From JBCBRD01 sp039819785 (GTDB taxonomy: Bacteria; Pseudomonadota; Alphaproteobacteria; Rhizobiales; Hyphomicrobiaceae), in the NCBI GenBank assembly GCA_039819785.1, contig JBCBRH010000049.1, positions 1 to 19,404 on the forward strand: a stretch of DNA of 19,404 bases. Reading direction: 5' to 3'. The notes beneath the pieces were generated by a model. That model ran no database searches, was not told the DNA's origin, and saw only the letters and a program-made list of their open reading frames with translations. A program made the translations under genes and the position numbers. Of this stretch, positions 1 to 6,569 are shown piece after piece (positions within the stretch are counted from its first letter, which is position 1; each line of letters opens with the position of its first letter).

Positions 1-141
1 GTGCAGGGGTTCCGGGGGCAGGCAAACGCCCGTCCGGATCGTGGGTCACGGGCGGCGAAACGCACCGTGTCAGAAGGGGTCAAGGGGAGGGCGAAGCGTC
101 CCCTGCCAGATCAACCCAAAGCGTGGAAACAAAGGGGTGTA
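1..141. repeat. Terminal direct repeat, left copy (circular overlap)
   Basis: These 141 bases are identical to 19264-19404. An exact repeat at both contig ends with a length of 141, a common assembler k-mer, is what a circular molecule looks like when written linearly. I treat the two copies as one locus and the plasmid as about 19,263 bp. The copy lies in the non-coding mobilisation region, and the inverted repeat CCAGGT-6-ACCTGG spans the join (19247-19264). Confidence 0.93.
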
Positions 142-176
142 CGTGTCTTGCTGGGCAAGACGTACACCAATTTTTT
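136..176 (+). terminator. Bulged 14-bp hairpin with T run (terminator or oriT inverted repeat)
   Basis: GGTGTACG (136-143) pairs with CGTACACC (161-168), and TCTTGC (146-151) pairs with GCAAGA (155-160). The loop is TGG and there is a two-base TG bulge. AATTTTTT follows at 169-176, so it fits an intrinsic terminator on the + strand. However, no gene reads into it. It lies in the presumed oriT region, where inverted repeats flanking nic are expected, so either role is possible. Confidence 0.5.
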
Positions 177-190
177 CCAGCGACGGTTGC

Positions 191-208
191 GTTTTTGATA
201 TCAAAAAC
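191..208. promoter_or_regulatory. Perfect 18-bp palindrome, operator-like
   Basis: The sequence GTTTTTGATATCAAAAAC is a perfect palindrome with no spacer. It sits alone in a non-coding stretch between the oriT candidate and the 412 gene. A dimeric DNA-binding protein is the natural reader, but which one is unknown. Confidence 0.5.
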
Positions 209-325
209 ACATCTGGCTAATCTTCTTATACCTTACGACAAAGGGTTTTGCCATAAGAGCAAGGTAGATGCAAGAAAAATCTGTGTACGCGCAACCTTAT
301 TGAGGAATTGGATTGTTTTTCAACA

Positions 326-358
326 GGTTCCAGTGAACCGTTCATGACGGATCATGAA
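326..358. promoter_or_regulatory. Two adjacent inverted repeats upstream of the 412 gene
   Basis: GGTTC-CAGT-GAACC (326-339) is followed one base later by TTCATGA-CGGA-TCATGAA (341-358). They lie about 20-50 bases before the TATATA at 375-380. The GTTC/GAAC half-sites of the first are the same as in the GTTCCGGAAC operators at 1489 and 1511, with a wider spacer. One regulator could therefore read both places; this is inference. Confidence 0.4.
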
Positions 359-411
359 GGCTGTGGTAAAATGGTATATACCCTTTTTGCTGCATGATCG
401 AAGGACAGCCG

Positions 412-1506
412 ATGGGCACGAGGAAAGAGCAGGCAAGAGCCGAAGAGGCTTTCGAGGATGTAGTGCGCGTGCGGTCGGCGTGGTTGGAGTCGCTCCTTGA
501 CACATTGGTCGAGGACGGTCGAGCAGGTTTCGGTGTGTCGATACCGGACTTGGAGACAAGAGAGACGTCCCTCGCACGGAGTGCCGCTAGACAATCTCGT
601 CTTGCGGTTGGAACACTTGGCCACGAGGATCGAGGAAAAAAGCGCGGGACTTCAACACGCGCTGAAGTTGTCAACGAGCCAATTTATGAAGGTCGGGTAA
701 TTCCCGACGCGAAACCCAAAATCTCTTTAAGTGAAGATTTGCGGATCGCTTTGGTGATTTTATTTGATGATCAATTTAAATGGCAAGTGGGTTATAAGGC
801 GAAAGTGGGTTATAAGGCGCAGGGCAGCAAGGAATTAGTCGAGCTATTTTGTGGCAGTGAAGAATATCAATCCCTGTACAGCTTGTTATGCTTGAGAGCA
901 TCTGAGATTAAGACCGGGTACGACATGGTTGCGGTTGCTGGTGGGTCACGGCCAGTAATGGTGAAGCTCAAGAAGCGTCATGACGGAATTTTTCAGTTTA
1001 GCGATGAGAAGTGGGGAATTCCTTTCAGGCGACCTGTTTATATCGATTTATCGAAAAGTGAGCTGTGGCAGGGTTCACGTACCGAAGGAAAGATAATAAA
1101 CTTTGACTTTCCGCGTACGGATGATTATAAATCCGATATGGAAAGTGACGTAATTAATAAAAAGAATACTGCAAAAACCGAATTCGACGAAAAAACCGAA
1201 AATACAATTCCACCTGAATTGCAACGGTCTTGGGCTGATGTTGAAGCTCCAGTGCGAAAAAATAAAAAAACAATAACGTTGTCGATGTATGCCCCTTGGA
1301 AGGTCGCACTTGACCATGCTGCAAAGCTTGATGGTGTAAGCGTTGGGGCAATCACAGAAGCGGCTGTCAAAGAGAAGCTAGCGCGTGAGCATCCTGAACT
1401 CGCGCAGGCTGCGGAGCGGGCTTCTGATGAGATGCCCAAGGGCAAACAAGGACGTCACAGAACCGCGCAGACAGGCGGTGATTTAAACGTTCCGGAACAT
1501 GATTGA
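412..1506 (+). CDS. Unknown protein with C-terminal ribbon-helix-helix-like domain
   Basis: This is a 364-residue protein that I do not recognise as a whole. An upstream ATG at 394 is in frame, but the ATG at 412 has AAGGA six bases before it, so I chose 412. The N-terminal ~90 residues are charged and low in predicted structure, and the middle (about 95-240) looks globular. Residues ~286-325 (starting TITLSMYAPWK, ending TEAAVKEKLA) have the strand, helix, turn, helix pattern of RHH DNA-binding domains. A Lys/Gly/Arg-rich tail follows. An in-frame 18-bp tandem duplication gives QVGYKA-KVGYKA. The gene is AT-richer than its neighbours, which suggests separate ancestry. It ends inside the operator-promoter of the next operon, so it may be that operon's regulator or a relaxosome accessory protein; this is unproven. 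Confidence 0.7.
   Translation: MGTRKEQARAEEAFEDVVRVRSAWLESLLDTLVEDGRAGFGVSIPDLETRETSLARSAARQSRLAVGTLGHEDRGKKRGTSTRAEVVNEPIYEGRVIPDAKPKISLSEDLRIALVILFDDQFKWQVGYKAKVGYKAQGSKELVELFCGSEEYQSLYSLLCLRASEIKTGYDMVAVAGGSRPVMVKLKKRHDGIFQFSDEKWGIPFRRPVYIDLSKSELWQGSRTEGKIINFDFPRTDDYKSDMESDVINKKNTAKTEFDEKTENTIPPELQRSWADVEAPVRKNKKTITLSMYAPWKVALDHAAKLDGVSVGAITEAAVKEKLAREHPELAQAAERASDEMPKGKQGRHRTAQTGGDLNVPEHD
785..820 (+). repeat. 18-bp in-frame tandem duplication
   Basis: Two adjacent 18-base units (785-802 and 803-820) share AAGTGGGTTATAAGGCG and differ only in the last base. The duplication is in frame and repeats six residues of the 412 gene product. Confidence 0.85.
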
Positions 1507-1530
1507 CGATGTTCCGGAACATGATATAGT
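1489..1530 (+). promoter_or_regulatory. Operator-promoter of the coupling-protein operon
   Basis: TTGACG (1503-1508) and TATAGT (1525-1530) are spaced by 16 bases and make a good sigma-70-type promoter. A perfect palindrome ATGTTCCGGAACAT lies between them, with core GTTCCGGAAC at 1511-1520. A second core copy lies at 1489-1498, inside the end of the upstream gene. The copies are 22 bp apart, about two helical turns, so two dimers would bind the same DNA face. A protein bound at the second copy would block RNA polymerase, so repression is the expected effect. Confidence 0.75.
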
Positions 1531-1599
1531 CTTCCACCATGGCAAGGGTGCACCCTGCCTTCAATCCGCCCGCTGCGGGCGAACTGGAGGACGGATAAC

Positions 1600-1917
1600 T
1601 TGCTGAAGTATCTCTGGGGCAAACGCCCTATTGATCCCAAGCTGCTCACATATCGGCGGCTGGTGTCTCAATTGGTTTGCGACGGTGCGGGTCATAACTT
1701 CATGACCGCATCGCAAGGTGAGGCTCCGCGCGTTGTGGAGGATCGCCCGGTCACCGATTATTTCGGTGATCATCTGTCGCCCGCTGATCTGCAAGAAATC
1801 GGCGGTGCGGCGGGAACCCATGCTGCAATTGGCATGGCGATCACGGAAGCCATGCAGCGCGGCGTGCGCTGTCCGAAGCGTCTGGGCCGTGTGGCCCTTT
1901 CCATTATCGATAGTTGA
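1600..1917 (+). CDS. Hypothetical protein, first gene of the coupling-protein operon
   Basis: This is a 105-residue soluble protein that I do not recognise. The start is TTG, supported by GGAGG at 1586-1590 nine bases upstream; no ATG is suitably placed in this frame. A 19-codon ORF (ATG 1539 to TAA 1598) ends just before it and might be a leader, but has no further support. The gene is about 70 bases after the operator-controlled promoter. Residues ~30-100 contain DYFGDHLSPADLQEIGGAAG and look helical. Its stop overlaps the region where the next small gene begins, consistent with one polycistronic message. Confidence 0.65.
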   Translation: MLKYLWGKRPIDPKLLTYRRLVSQLVCDGAGHNFMTASQGEAPRVVEDRPVTDYFGDHLSPADLQEIGGAAGTHAAIGMAITEAMQRGVRCPKRLGRVALSIIDS

Positions 1918-1921
1918 TCCT

Positions 1922-2131
1922 TTGAAGACGATTGCTGAACGGCTCGGCGACGCGCTTGCGCGTGCCGAAGCCGAGGGGATCGACCTCGCGGAATGCGATG
2001 TCGCCACCCTGTTCGTCATCGAGGAACTGAAACATGCGCAAGGCGCGGCTTGGCCGCTTGACCATGTGACGGTCGAGATGTGTCCGGTGTGCGGTGCTGA
2101 CCTGGAGATGGCAAACGATGAAACCGAGTGA
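1922..2131 (+). CDS. Small CxxC protein, possible metal-binding
   Basis: About 69 residues if it starts at the TTG at 1922; an open frame extends further upstream, but that part is out of frame under the previous gene and is probably not translated. The N-terminal half is an amphipathic helix (TIAERLGDALARAEAEG). Near the C-terminus, MCPVCGADLEM has one CxxC knuckle like half of a zinc ribbon; with only two cysteines it would need dimerisation or other ligands. No clear Shine-Dalgarno is seen, so coupling to the gene ending at 1917 is likely. Its end overlaps the start of the next gene (ATG 2118). Function unknown. Confidence 0.5.
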   Translation: MKTIAERLGDALARAEAEGIDLAECDVATLFVIEELKHAQGAAWPLDHVTVEMCPVCGADLEMANDETE

Positions 2132-3413
2132 TCACAAGGACGGCGAGACGCCGTATGATCCGGAGAAAATGCTCGGCTTTGCGCCAACCGCGAAAGAGCT
2201 GAAACGGCTCTGGGAGGCGCGTGAGGCGAATTGGCGGATGGGCCTGGTGATCACGGGTTTCTTCCTGTTCGTGATTTCCTTCGTCAACGTTGATACGACG
2301 GCGGGTGGGATGGCCCTGGAGTGGGCGCGGTTCACCGACGATTTCGAAGCCTCGCGCTGGTATGCCGTCATGGTGGCGGGTGGCGTGTCGCTGTGTGTGT
2401 TCGGCCTGTGGTCCATCATGTTTGCGATGGGACCGAGCATGCTGCGCAACTGGGCGGGCGTGTGTTTCTTCGCCCTCACGGTCGGGTTTACCGCTTACAC
2501 AATCGGGCAGTCGTCAAAGTTCACCTTTGATAAGCTGGTCTATGAAAGCGTTCTGCCGCGCTACGCTGGAGCTTTGGTCAACCAGGCGTCGAACGAGGTG
2601 GATGTGCTCTCGCGCGTGACGCAGGAAGCGCGGGGCCAGATTCCAACCTTCGAAGCGTTTGCGGCTGATACTTGCTATCAGGCGGGTGTGGAAGGGCGTG
2701 ATGGCAGCTCGACCGGAACGGGTTCGGGCAAGGGCGCGGGCTTCTCGGCTCTGACCAGTGCGTGCCGTGGCTTGACGGCGTTTAAGGACGCGATGGTTGC
2801 AAGCGTAGCGTCGGCCGAAAACTCGATGACGGAGTTGAGCGGCGCACTTGAACGCGTGCGGATGGAAATTCTTGATCGTTCGAAATCTGCGATTGAGAAG
2901 GAACAAGCGGCCCTTGTTGCGCTGACGCAGATGGACACGGATTTGCGCAAATATCGCGCGACGGGTCTGGGCTCGATCATGGAGAACGGCCCCACGACAT
3001 TGCGCAATCTGGTGCCAGATGTGGGGGCGGACAGTGGCCTGCCCCGCCGCACGGTGGCTTTTGTGAATGGCCTTCGCGGGCGCATGGAAGGGTTGGCACG
3101 CGGCCTTGAAAACCTGCGGTCATCACAGGGGGCGGCGGCGGCCTACAGCATGCCGGAGCGTCAGTCTCTTGGCGAGCTGACCTGGGGCTACATCGGCACG
3201 TATCCGGGCTTTGCGCTCATGAGTGTGTTTCTCGACCTCGTTGCTTTGTTCTCGATGATCCTGTTCCTGCTGGTTGGCTGCGGAACGCCGAAACCCCTGA
3301 AAAACTTGAACCGTGACCGTGAGCAAAAACCTCCAAAAGACCGCTTGGTCCTGGTGGGCCAAAGCGCACGGCTGACGCTGGCTTTAAGCGATCAACGGAA
3401 GGAGAAACTGTGA
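2118..3413 (+). CDS. Four-pass inner-membrane protein with large soluble middle domain
   Basis: 431 residues from the ATG at 2118, which has GGAG at 2104-2107; a TTG-type start at 2094 in the same frame is less likely. Hydrophobic segments lie at about 41-57, 82-104 and 111-130, and near 363-386. The ~230 residues between the third and fourth segments are soluble, with helical and partly coiled-coil stretches and a Gly/Ser-rich linker (SSTGTGSGKGAG). The tail is basic. The topology recalls DUF4407-like proteins more than VirB6, but I see no diagnostic motif. The position before a coupling ATPase suggests a membrane partner for it. Its stop overlaps the next start (TGATG), indicating translational coupling. 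Confidence 0.75.
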   Translation: MKPSDHKDGETPYDPEKMLGFAPTAKELKRLWEAREANWRMGLVITGFFLFVISFVNVDTTAGGMALEWARFTDDFEASRWYAVMVAGGVSLCVFGLWSIMFAMGPSMLRNWAGVCFFALTVGFTAYTIGQSSKFTFDKLVYESVLPRYAGALVNQASNEVDVLSRVTQEARGQIPTFEAFAADTCYQAGVEGRDGSSTGTGSGKGAGFSALTSACRGLTAFKDAMVASVASAENSMTELSGALERVRMEILDRSKSAIEKEQAALVALTQMDTDLRKYRATGLGSIMENGPTTLRNLVPDVGADSGLPRRTVAFVNGLRGRMEGLARGLENLRSSQGAAAAYSMPERQSLGELTWGYIGTYPGFALMSVFLDLVALFSMILFLLVGCGTPKPLKNLNRDREQKPPKDRLVLVGQSARLTLALSDQRKEKL

Positions 3414-3970
3414 TGTCGATCTCTCGCAAAGCAGGAAATGGCGCGACGATTGCGGTCGTGGTGATCGGTGGGCTTGGTGTGGTTAGCATGGCGGCGCACA
3501 GTGTTCTGGCGGGTCTGGTGCCCCCCAATGCGGTGCGCGATGCGCGATGCTTTCTTGGTGTGCCGGAGCGCGGCGATCAGGCATGCGTTAGCGATGAATT
3601 GTCGGAACATCGGTCGGAACTTGAAACGCTGCGTCGGGCTCGGATCGAGCTGACCGAGAAGAACCGGAAGCTCGGCGAGCTGGAAGGGAAATTCGATCAG
3701 GTCAACACGTTTGCCGAACGTGCGCATGATGGGCTGGAGATCAGCACGGGCGTGCGTTGGGTGAATCTGGCTGGCGATATCGGTTGGGAATCGGCCTGGT
3801 GCTACACGCATGTGCGTGTGGATGGTTTGAGCGTGAAAATATCGCTGGCATCGGCGAAGCCGAACGTTGGTGTTGTTCCTGCCCCGTTGAGCGATGAGGA
3901 AAAGGGCGTTTTAGGGGACCGTGTCACGGGTATCCTCGATAAGTGCGTGTTTCCATCGGAGGCTCTGTAA
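3413..3970 (+). CDS. Membrane-anchored coiled-coil protein
   Basis: 185 residues from the ATG at 3413, which overlaps the previous stop; GGAG at 3401-3404 supports it over the GTG at 3410. One hydrophobic segment at ~11-33 would anchor the protein with the bulk in the periplasm. Cysteines at ~46, 58 and 130 could then form disulfides. Residues ~61-105 are strongly heptad-like (SELETLRRARIELTEKNRKL). The C-terminal ~75 residues look globular. I do not recognise a family. The layout (anchor, coiled coil, small periplasmic domain) fits a structural subunit of an envelope complex with its neighbours. Its TAA overlaps the next ATG. Confidence 0.72.
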   Translation: MSISRKAGNGATIAVVVIGGLGVVSMAAHSVLAGLVPPNAVRDARCFLGVPERGDQACVSDELSEHRSELETLRRARIELTEKNRKLGELEGKFDQVNTFAERAHDGLEISTGVRWVNLAGDIGWESAWCYTHVRVDGLSVKISLASAKPNVGVVPAPLSDEEKGVLGDRVTGILDKCVFPSEAL

Positions 3971-4647
3971 TGGCTTTTCCGAAAATTCCGTGGGGCGATG
4001 AGACGCCCCGGCGTCACGTGCCACGCGAGGGAATGGAGGTGGGGGGTAAGCCGCCTACCGTACCCGGCACAAAGCCACGGGACGAAGTCAAAAAGATGTG
4101 GATCAACACCCGTTATGGGCGGCTGCCAGAGAACGGTGCGGCTCCACCTGAACGGGTGGCGCGGGATGCGTTTGAGAAAAAGCGACACGACGTGAAACCG
4201 GGTGAGCGGGCTTATACAGACCGTCAGATAGAAACACGGATGAGGCAACCAATAGAGTTGGCCCAACAGAGGCTTTCGGAGCCGGGCCGTAAGGAGTTTG
4301 AAAACATCCGCAAGGAGCTACATGAAGACCTGGTTAAGGAGGAAGCTCGCCAGCAGGAGACACGCGAAGAGCGCATGATGCGCACTGAAAACCGCATGTT
4401 GCGAGATGAGCTGATTCAACAACAACAGGCGGCGGCGCATGGGGTTCGGGGCGCCGTCCGAGACCCCGGAGATATCCGCGATCAGGCGGCATCGTTTGTG
4501 CGGAAACAAGATCAAGCGGCGCGGGATCTGGTGATCGACCGGGCTGAGTTGAAGCTTGATTGCATGTGGGAGCGTGAGACGGGCGAACGTTTATCAGAAC
4601 CGTCGATGGATAGAGAGGTAAGCCGTGATGTGGAACAATCGCGCTAA
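3970..4647 (+). CDS. Charged coiled-coil cytoplasmic protein
   Basis: 225 residues from the ATG at 3970, which overlaps the previous stop codon (TAATG). There is no membrane segment or signal peptide. The N-terminal ~60 residues are Pro/Gly/Arg-rich and probably disordered. Residues ~85-165 are very rich in Glu, Arg and Gln with long helical runs (EEARQQETREERMMRTENR), typical of a coiled coil. No enzymatic motif is seen. The 3' end overlaps the coupling-protein gene by 20 bases, the tightest link in the operon, so a cytoplasmic adaptor of the ATPase is a reasonable but unproven role. Confidence 0.7.
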   Translation: MAFPKIPWGDETPRRHVPREGMEVGGKPPTVPGTKPRDEVKKMWINTRYGRLPENGAAPPERVARDAFEKKRHDVKPGERAYTDRQIETRMRQPIELAQQRLSEPGRKEFENIRKELHEDLVKEEARQQETREERMMRTENRMLRDELIQQQQAAAHGVRGAVRDPGDIRDQAASFVRKQDQAARDLVIDRAELKLDCMWERETGERLSEPSMDREVSRDVEQSR

Positions 4648-6550
4648 GCCGGATTTGTTGGGTCCGCTCCTGATTGGGGGCGGGCTTTTTTATTGGATGC
4701 AGGTCGGTAATCCGTTGGCATTAGTGCCGTACGCTTACCGGGAGATCGCGCAGATTGCCCTTTGGGTCATCGTGGCGATTGCCGGGTTGAAAGCGGCGGC
4801 GATCCTTGGGGAATTCGGCATCGAGCAGGCACGGTTCGTGCGCTCGCAGTGGCCGACGAATGCCCACGGCTCTGCGGGTTGGATGACGTTTTGGAACGCG
4901 CTGCGGTCGGGGAAGTTTTCCGGCAAGGGCTTGTTTCTGGGTGTGTATTGGGGTCTGGGGTATTGGTTCCAATCGAACTCACATGCGCTGTTGGTTGCGC
5001 CCTCGCGGTCGGGCAAGACGACGGATTTTATTATGAGCAATCTCGCCCGTGATGGAACGTCTGCGATCATCACCGACATCAAGGGCGAGCTGTATGAGAC
5101 GACCGGGCGGCTGCGCCGTGAGAAGTTTGGTCATCGCATTATTGGGCTGAATCTGCCTGGTCGGGTTGGGGCTGAAGCCGCCCATTACAACGTCTGTGAT
5201 ATCGTCGTGGATAGCATCGCAGAGCGTCCGCACGATGCGCTCGCTGATGCGCGGGCGATTGCGAAACAACTGGTGCCGGAGCCGAAGGGCGGGCATCGGG
5301 ACAATCACTTTCCGCAAGGCTCGGAGCGGGCTTTGGCGTTTACAATCGTATCGCTGGCAGCCGTGACGCCAGATCATTGTAATCTGGTGGAGGTGAACCG
5401 GGTGGTGTCGGACCGGGCGTTGTTTCTGGGGCTGTGTGAATCGCTGAAAGATAGCGATTATCTGGAAGGCGATTTGTCGGGGACGGCCAAGGGGTGGCTC
5501 TCGCAGGATGCCAAGACGTCGAAGGAATTGCAGTCATTTTTGAACGGGGCTGTGAATGCGTTGTCGAGTTATTCGGCAACCTCGACGCTGGGCCGGATTA
5601 GTCAGAAATCCACGTTCCGGTTCCGCGATGTGAAGCGCGAAAAACTCTCGGTGTATCTGGGCGGTGACATGACCCGCAGTGAGGAAATCACGAAGGGCGC
5701 GGGGCTGTGGAATTGGGCGGCGATGACGGAGATACAGCGCGAGGGGAATGATCGCCCGGTGCGCATGTGGGTGGATGAAGCGTTTCAGTTCAAGATTCCC
5801 AAACTCGATGCCATTTTGATGGGCGCAACGCAATACGGGTTGCGCTGCGTGTTGGTGTTCCAATCGCTGGCATCGATTAAGTCGCTCTATGACGAGGATT
5901 CAGCCCAGTCGATCCGAGGGAATTGCGATGTGCAGATATTTTTCGGCATCAATGATTGGAAGGATGCCGAGGAGGTGAGCCAGGCACTGGGCTTTAGGAC
6001 GGAACGTCAATCGAGCTTTGGATTGACCGGGGGTTTGAGTGAAAACCAGTCAGGCCACGGCCGGGCGTTGCTGACAGGTGATGAGGTGCGCACGATGCGG
6101 CGGCAGGAGGCATTGGTATTCGGGCAGAATGAGCGTCCGGCTTGCATCGTGAAAGTGGGGTATCACGAGACTATCCCGCTGCGCTCGCAAGTGGCTGTGA
6201 ACACGCTTTACGGCTCTACGCCGTTCATTGGAACAACGAAGCTCTACGTAGGTGCGCTGTTCCCTATTGGGATTGGCTCTTGGCGGACGTGGCGATGGTT
6301 CCGATACAAAAATGCGCGGCTGCCGTGGGGGACGGTTTTAGGGAACGCTCTGGGCGGTATGTTTGGGCTCCTGGGCGGCACCAAGCCGGGTGTGGTGGTG
6401 CTGGGTGCATTGATTGTGGTTTCCGCCCTGTGGGGCGTTCCGCACGTGCTGGTGAGCAAGTCAGGGTATGGCTGCGAATATGTTGGGTGGGGCGTTATCC
6501 GCACAGCTGGCGGTGACTGCCCGCCCGTGATTTTCAAAAAGTTATCGTGA
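4628..6550 (+). CDS. virD4: VirD4/TraG-family type IV coupling ATPase
   Basis: 640 residues from the ATG at 4628, with GAGG at 4615-4618; a GTG at 4625 is the alternative. Coupling proteins bring the relaxase-DNA complex to the type IV secretion channel and hydrolyse ATP as membrane-bound hexamers. Visible features are two N-terminal membrane segments (~9-25 and 40-60), a Walker A motif APSRSGKT (~124-131), TDIKGELYETT just after it, and a Walker B-like MWVDEA (~380-384). The region IRGNCDVQIFFGINDWKDAEEVSQALG is typical of TraG/VirD4. The family usually has membrane segments only at the N-terminus. This one continues into a ~100-residue hydrophobic C-terminus (GALIVVSALWGVP and others) that should return to the membrane. 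No VirB4, VirB11 or pilus genes accompany it. Confidence 0.93.
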   Translation: MWNNRAKPDLLGPLLIGGGLFYWMQVGNPLALVPYAYREIAQIALWVIVAIAGLKAAAILGEFGIEQARFVRSQWPTNAHGSAGWMTFWNALRSGKFSGKGLFLGVYWGLGYWFQSNSHALLVAPSRSGKTTDFIMSNLARDGTSAIITDIKGELYETTGRLRREKFGHRIIGLNLPGRVGAEAAHYNVCDIVVDSIAERPHDALADARAIAKQLVPEPKGGHRDNHFPQGSERALAFTIVSLAAVTPDHCNLVEVNRVVSDRALFLGLCESLKDSDYLEGDLSGTAKGWLSQDAKTSKELQSFLNGAVNALSSYSATSTLGRISQKSTFRFRDVKREKLSVYLGGDMTRSEEITKGAGLWNWAAMTEIQREGNDRPVRMWVDEAFQFKIPKLDAILMGATQYGLRCVLVFQSLASIKSLYDEDSAQSIRGNCDVQIFFGINDWKDAEEVSQALGFRTERQSSFGLTGGLSENQSGHGRALLTGDEVRTMRRQEALVFGQNERPACIVKVGYHETIPLRSQVAVNTLYGSTPFIGTTKLYVGALFPIGIGSWRTWRWFRYKNARLPWGTVLGNALGGMFGLLGGTKPGVVVLGALIVVSALWGVPHVLVSKSGYGCEYVGWGVIRTAGGDCPPVIFKKLS

Positions 6551-6569
6551 CATGATGGAGGTGAGAGCG

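Larger units (their letters stand above)
1..411. other. Non-coding region: right part of oriT candidate and upstream region of the 412 gene
   Basis: No convincing gene is seen here. On the circle this continues 19089-19263 upstream of mobC. It holds a short hairpin near 85-106 (AGGGGA/TCCCCT arms), a long imperfect hairpin at 136-168 followed by a T run, and a perfect 18-bp palindrome at 191-208. Two operator-like inverted repeats follow: GGTTC-4-GAACC (326-339) and TTCATGA-4-TCATGAA (341-358). A GGTATATACC palindrome (373-382) could include a -10 element for the 412 gene. The segment from about 200 is clearly AT-richer than the mob genes. Confidence 0.6.

Noticed and set aside
1..198. Open frame of 65 codons at the start of the window
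   Set aside because: It lies in the terminal repeat and oriT candidate region, has an Arg/Gly/Lys-rich random-looking translation and no ribosome site.
1539..1598. 19-codon leader peptide ORF
   Set aside because: No ribosome site, no attenuator-like hairpin series and no run of a single amino acid; noted only as a possibility.
1561..2187. Long minus-strand ORF of 208 codons
   Set aside because: It is antisense to the first two genes of the operon, whose promoter, ribosome site and following genes support the plus strand.
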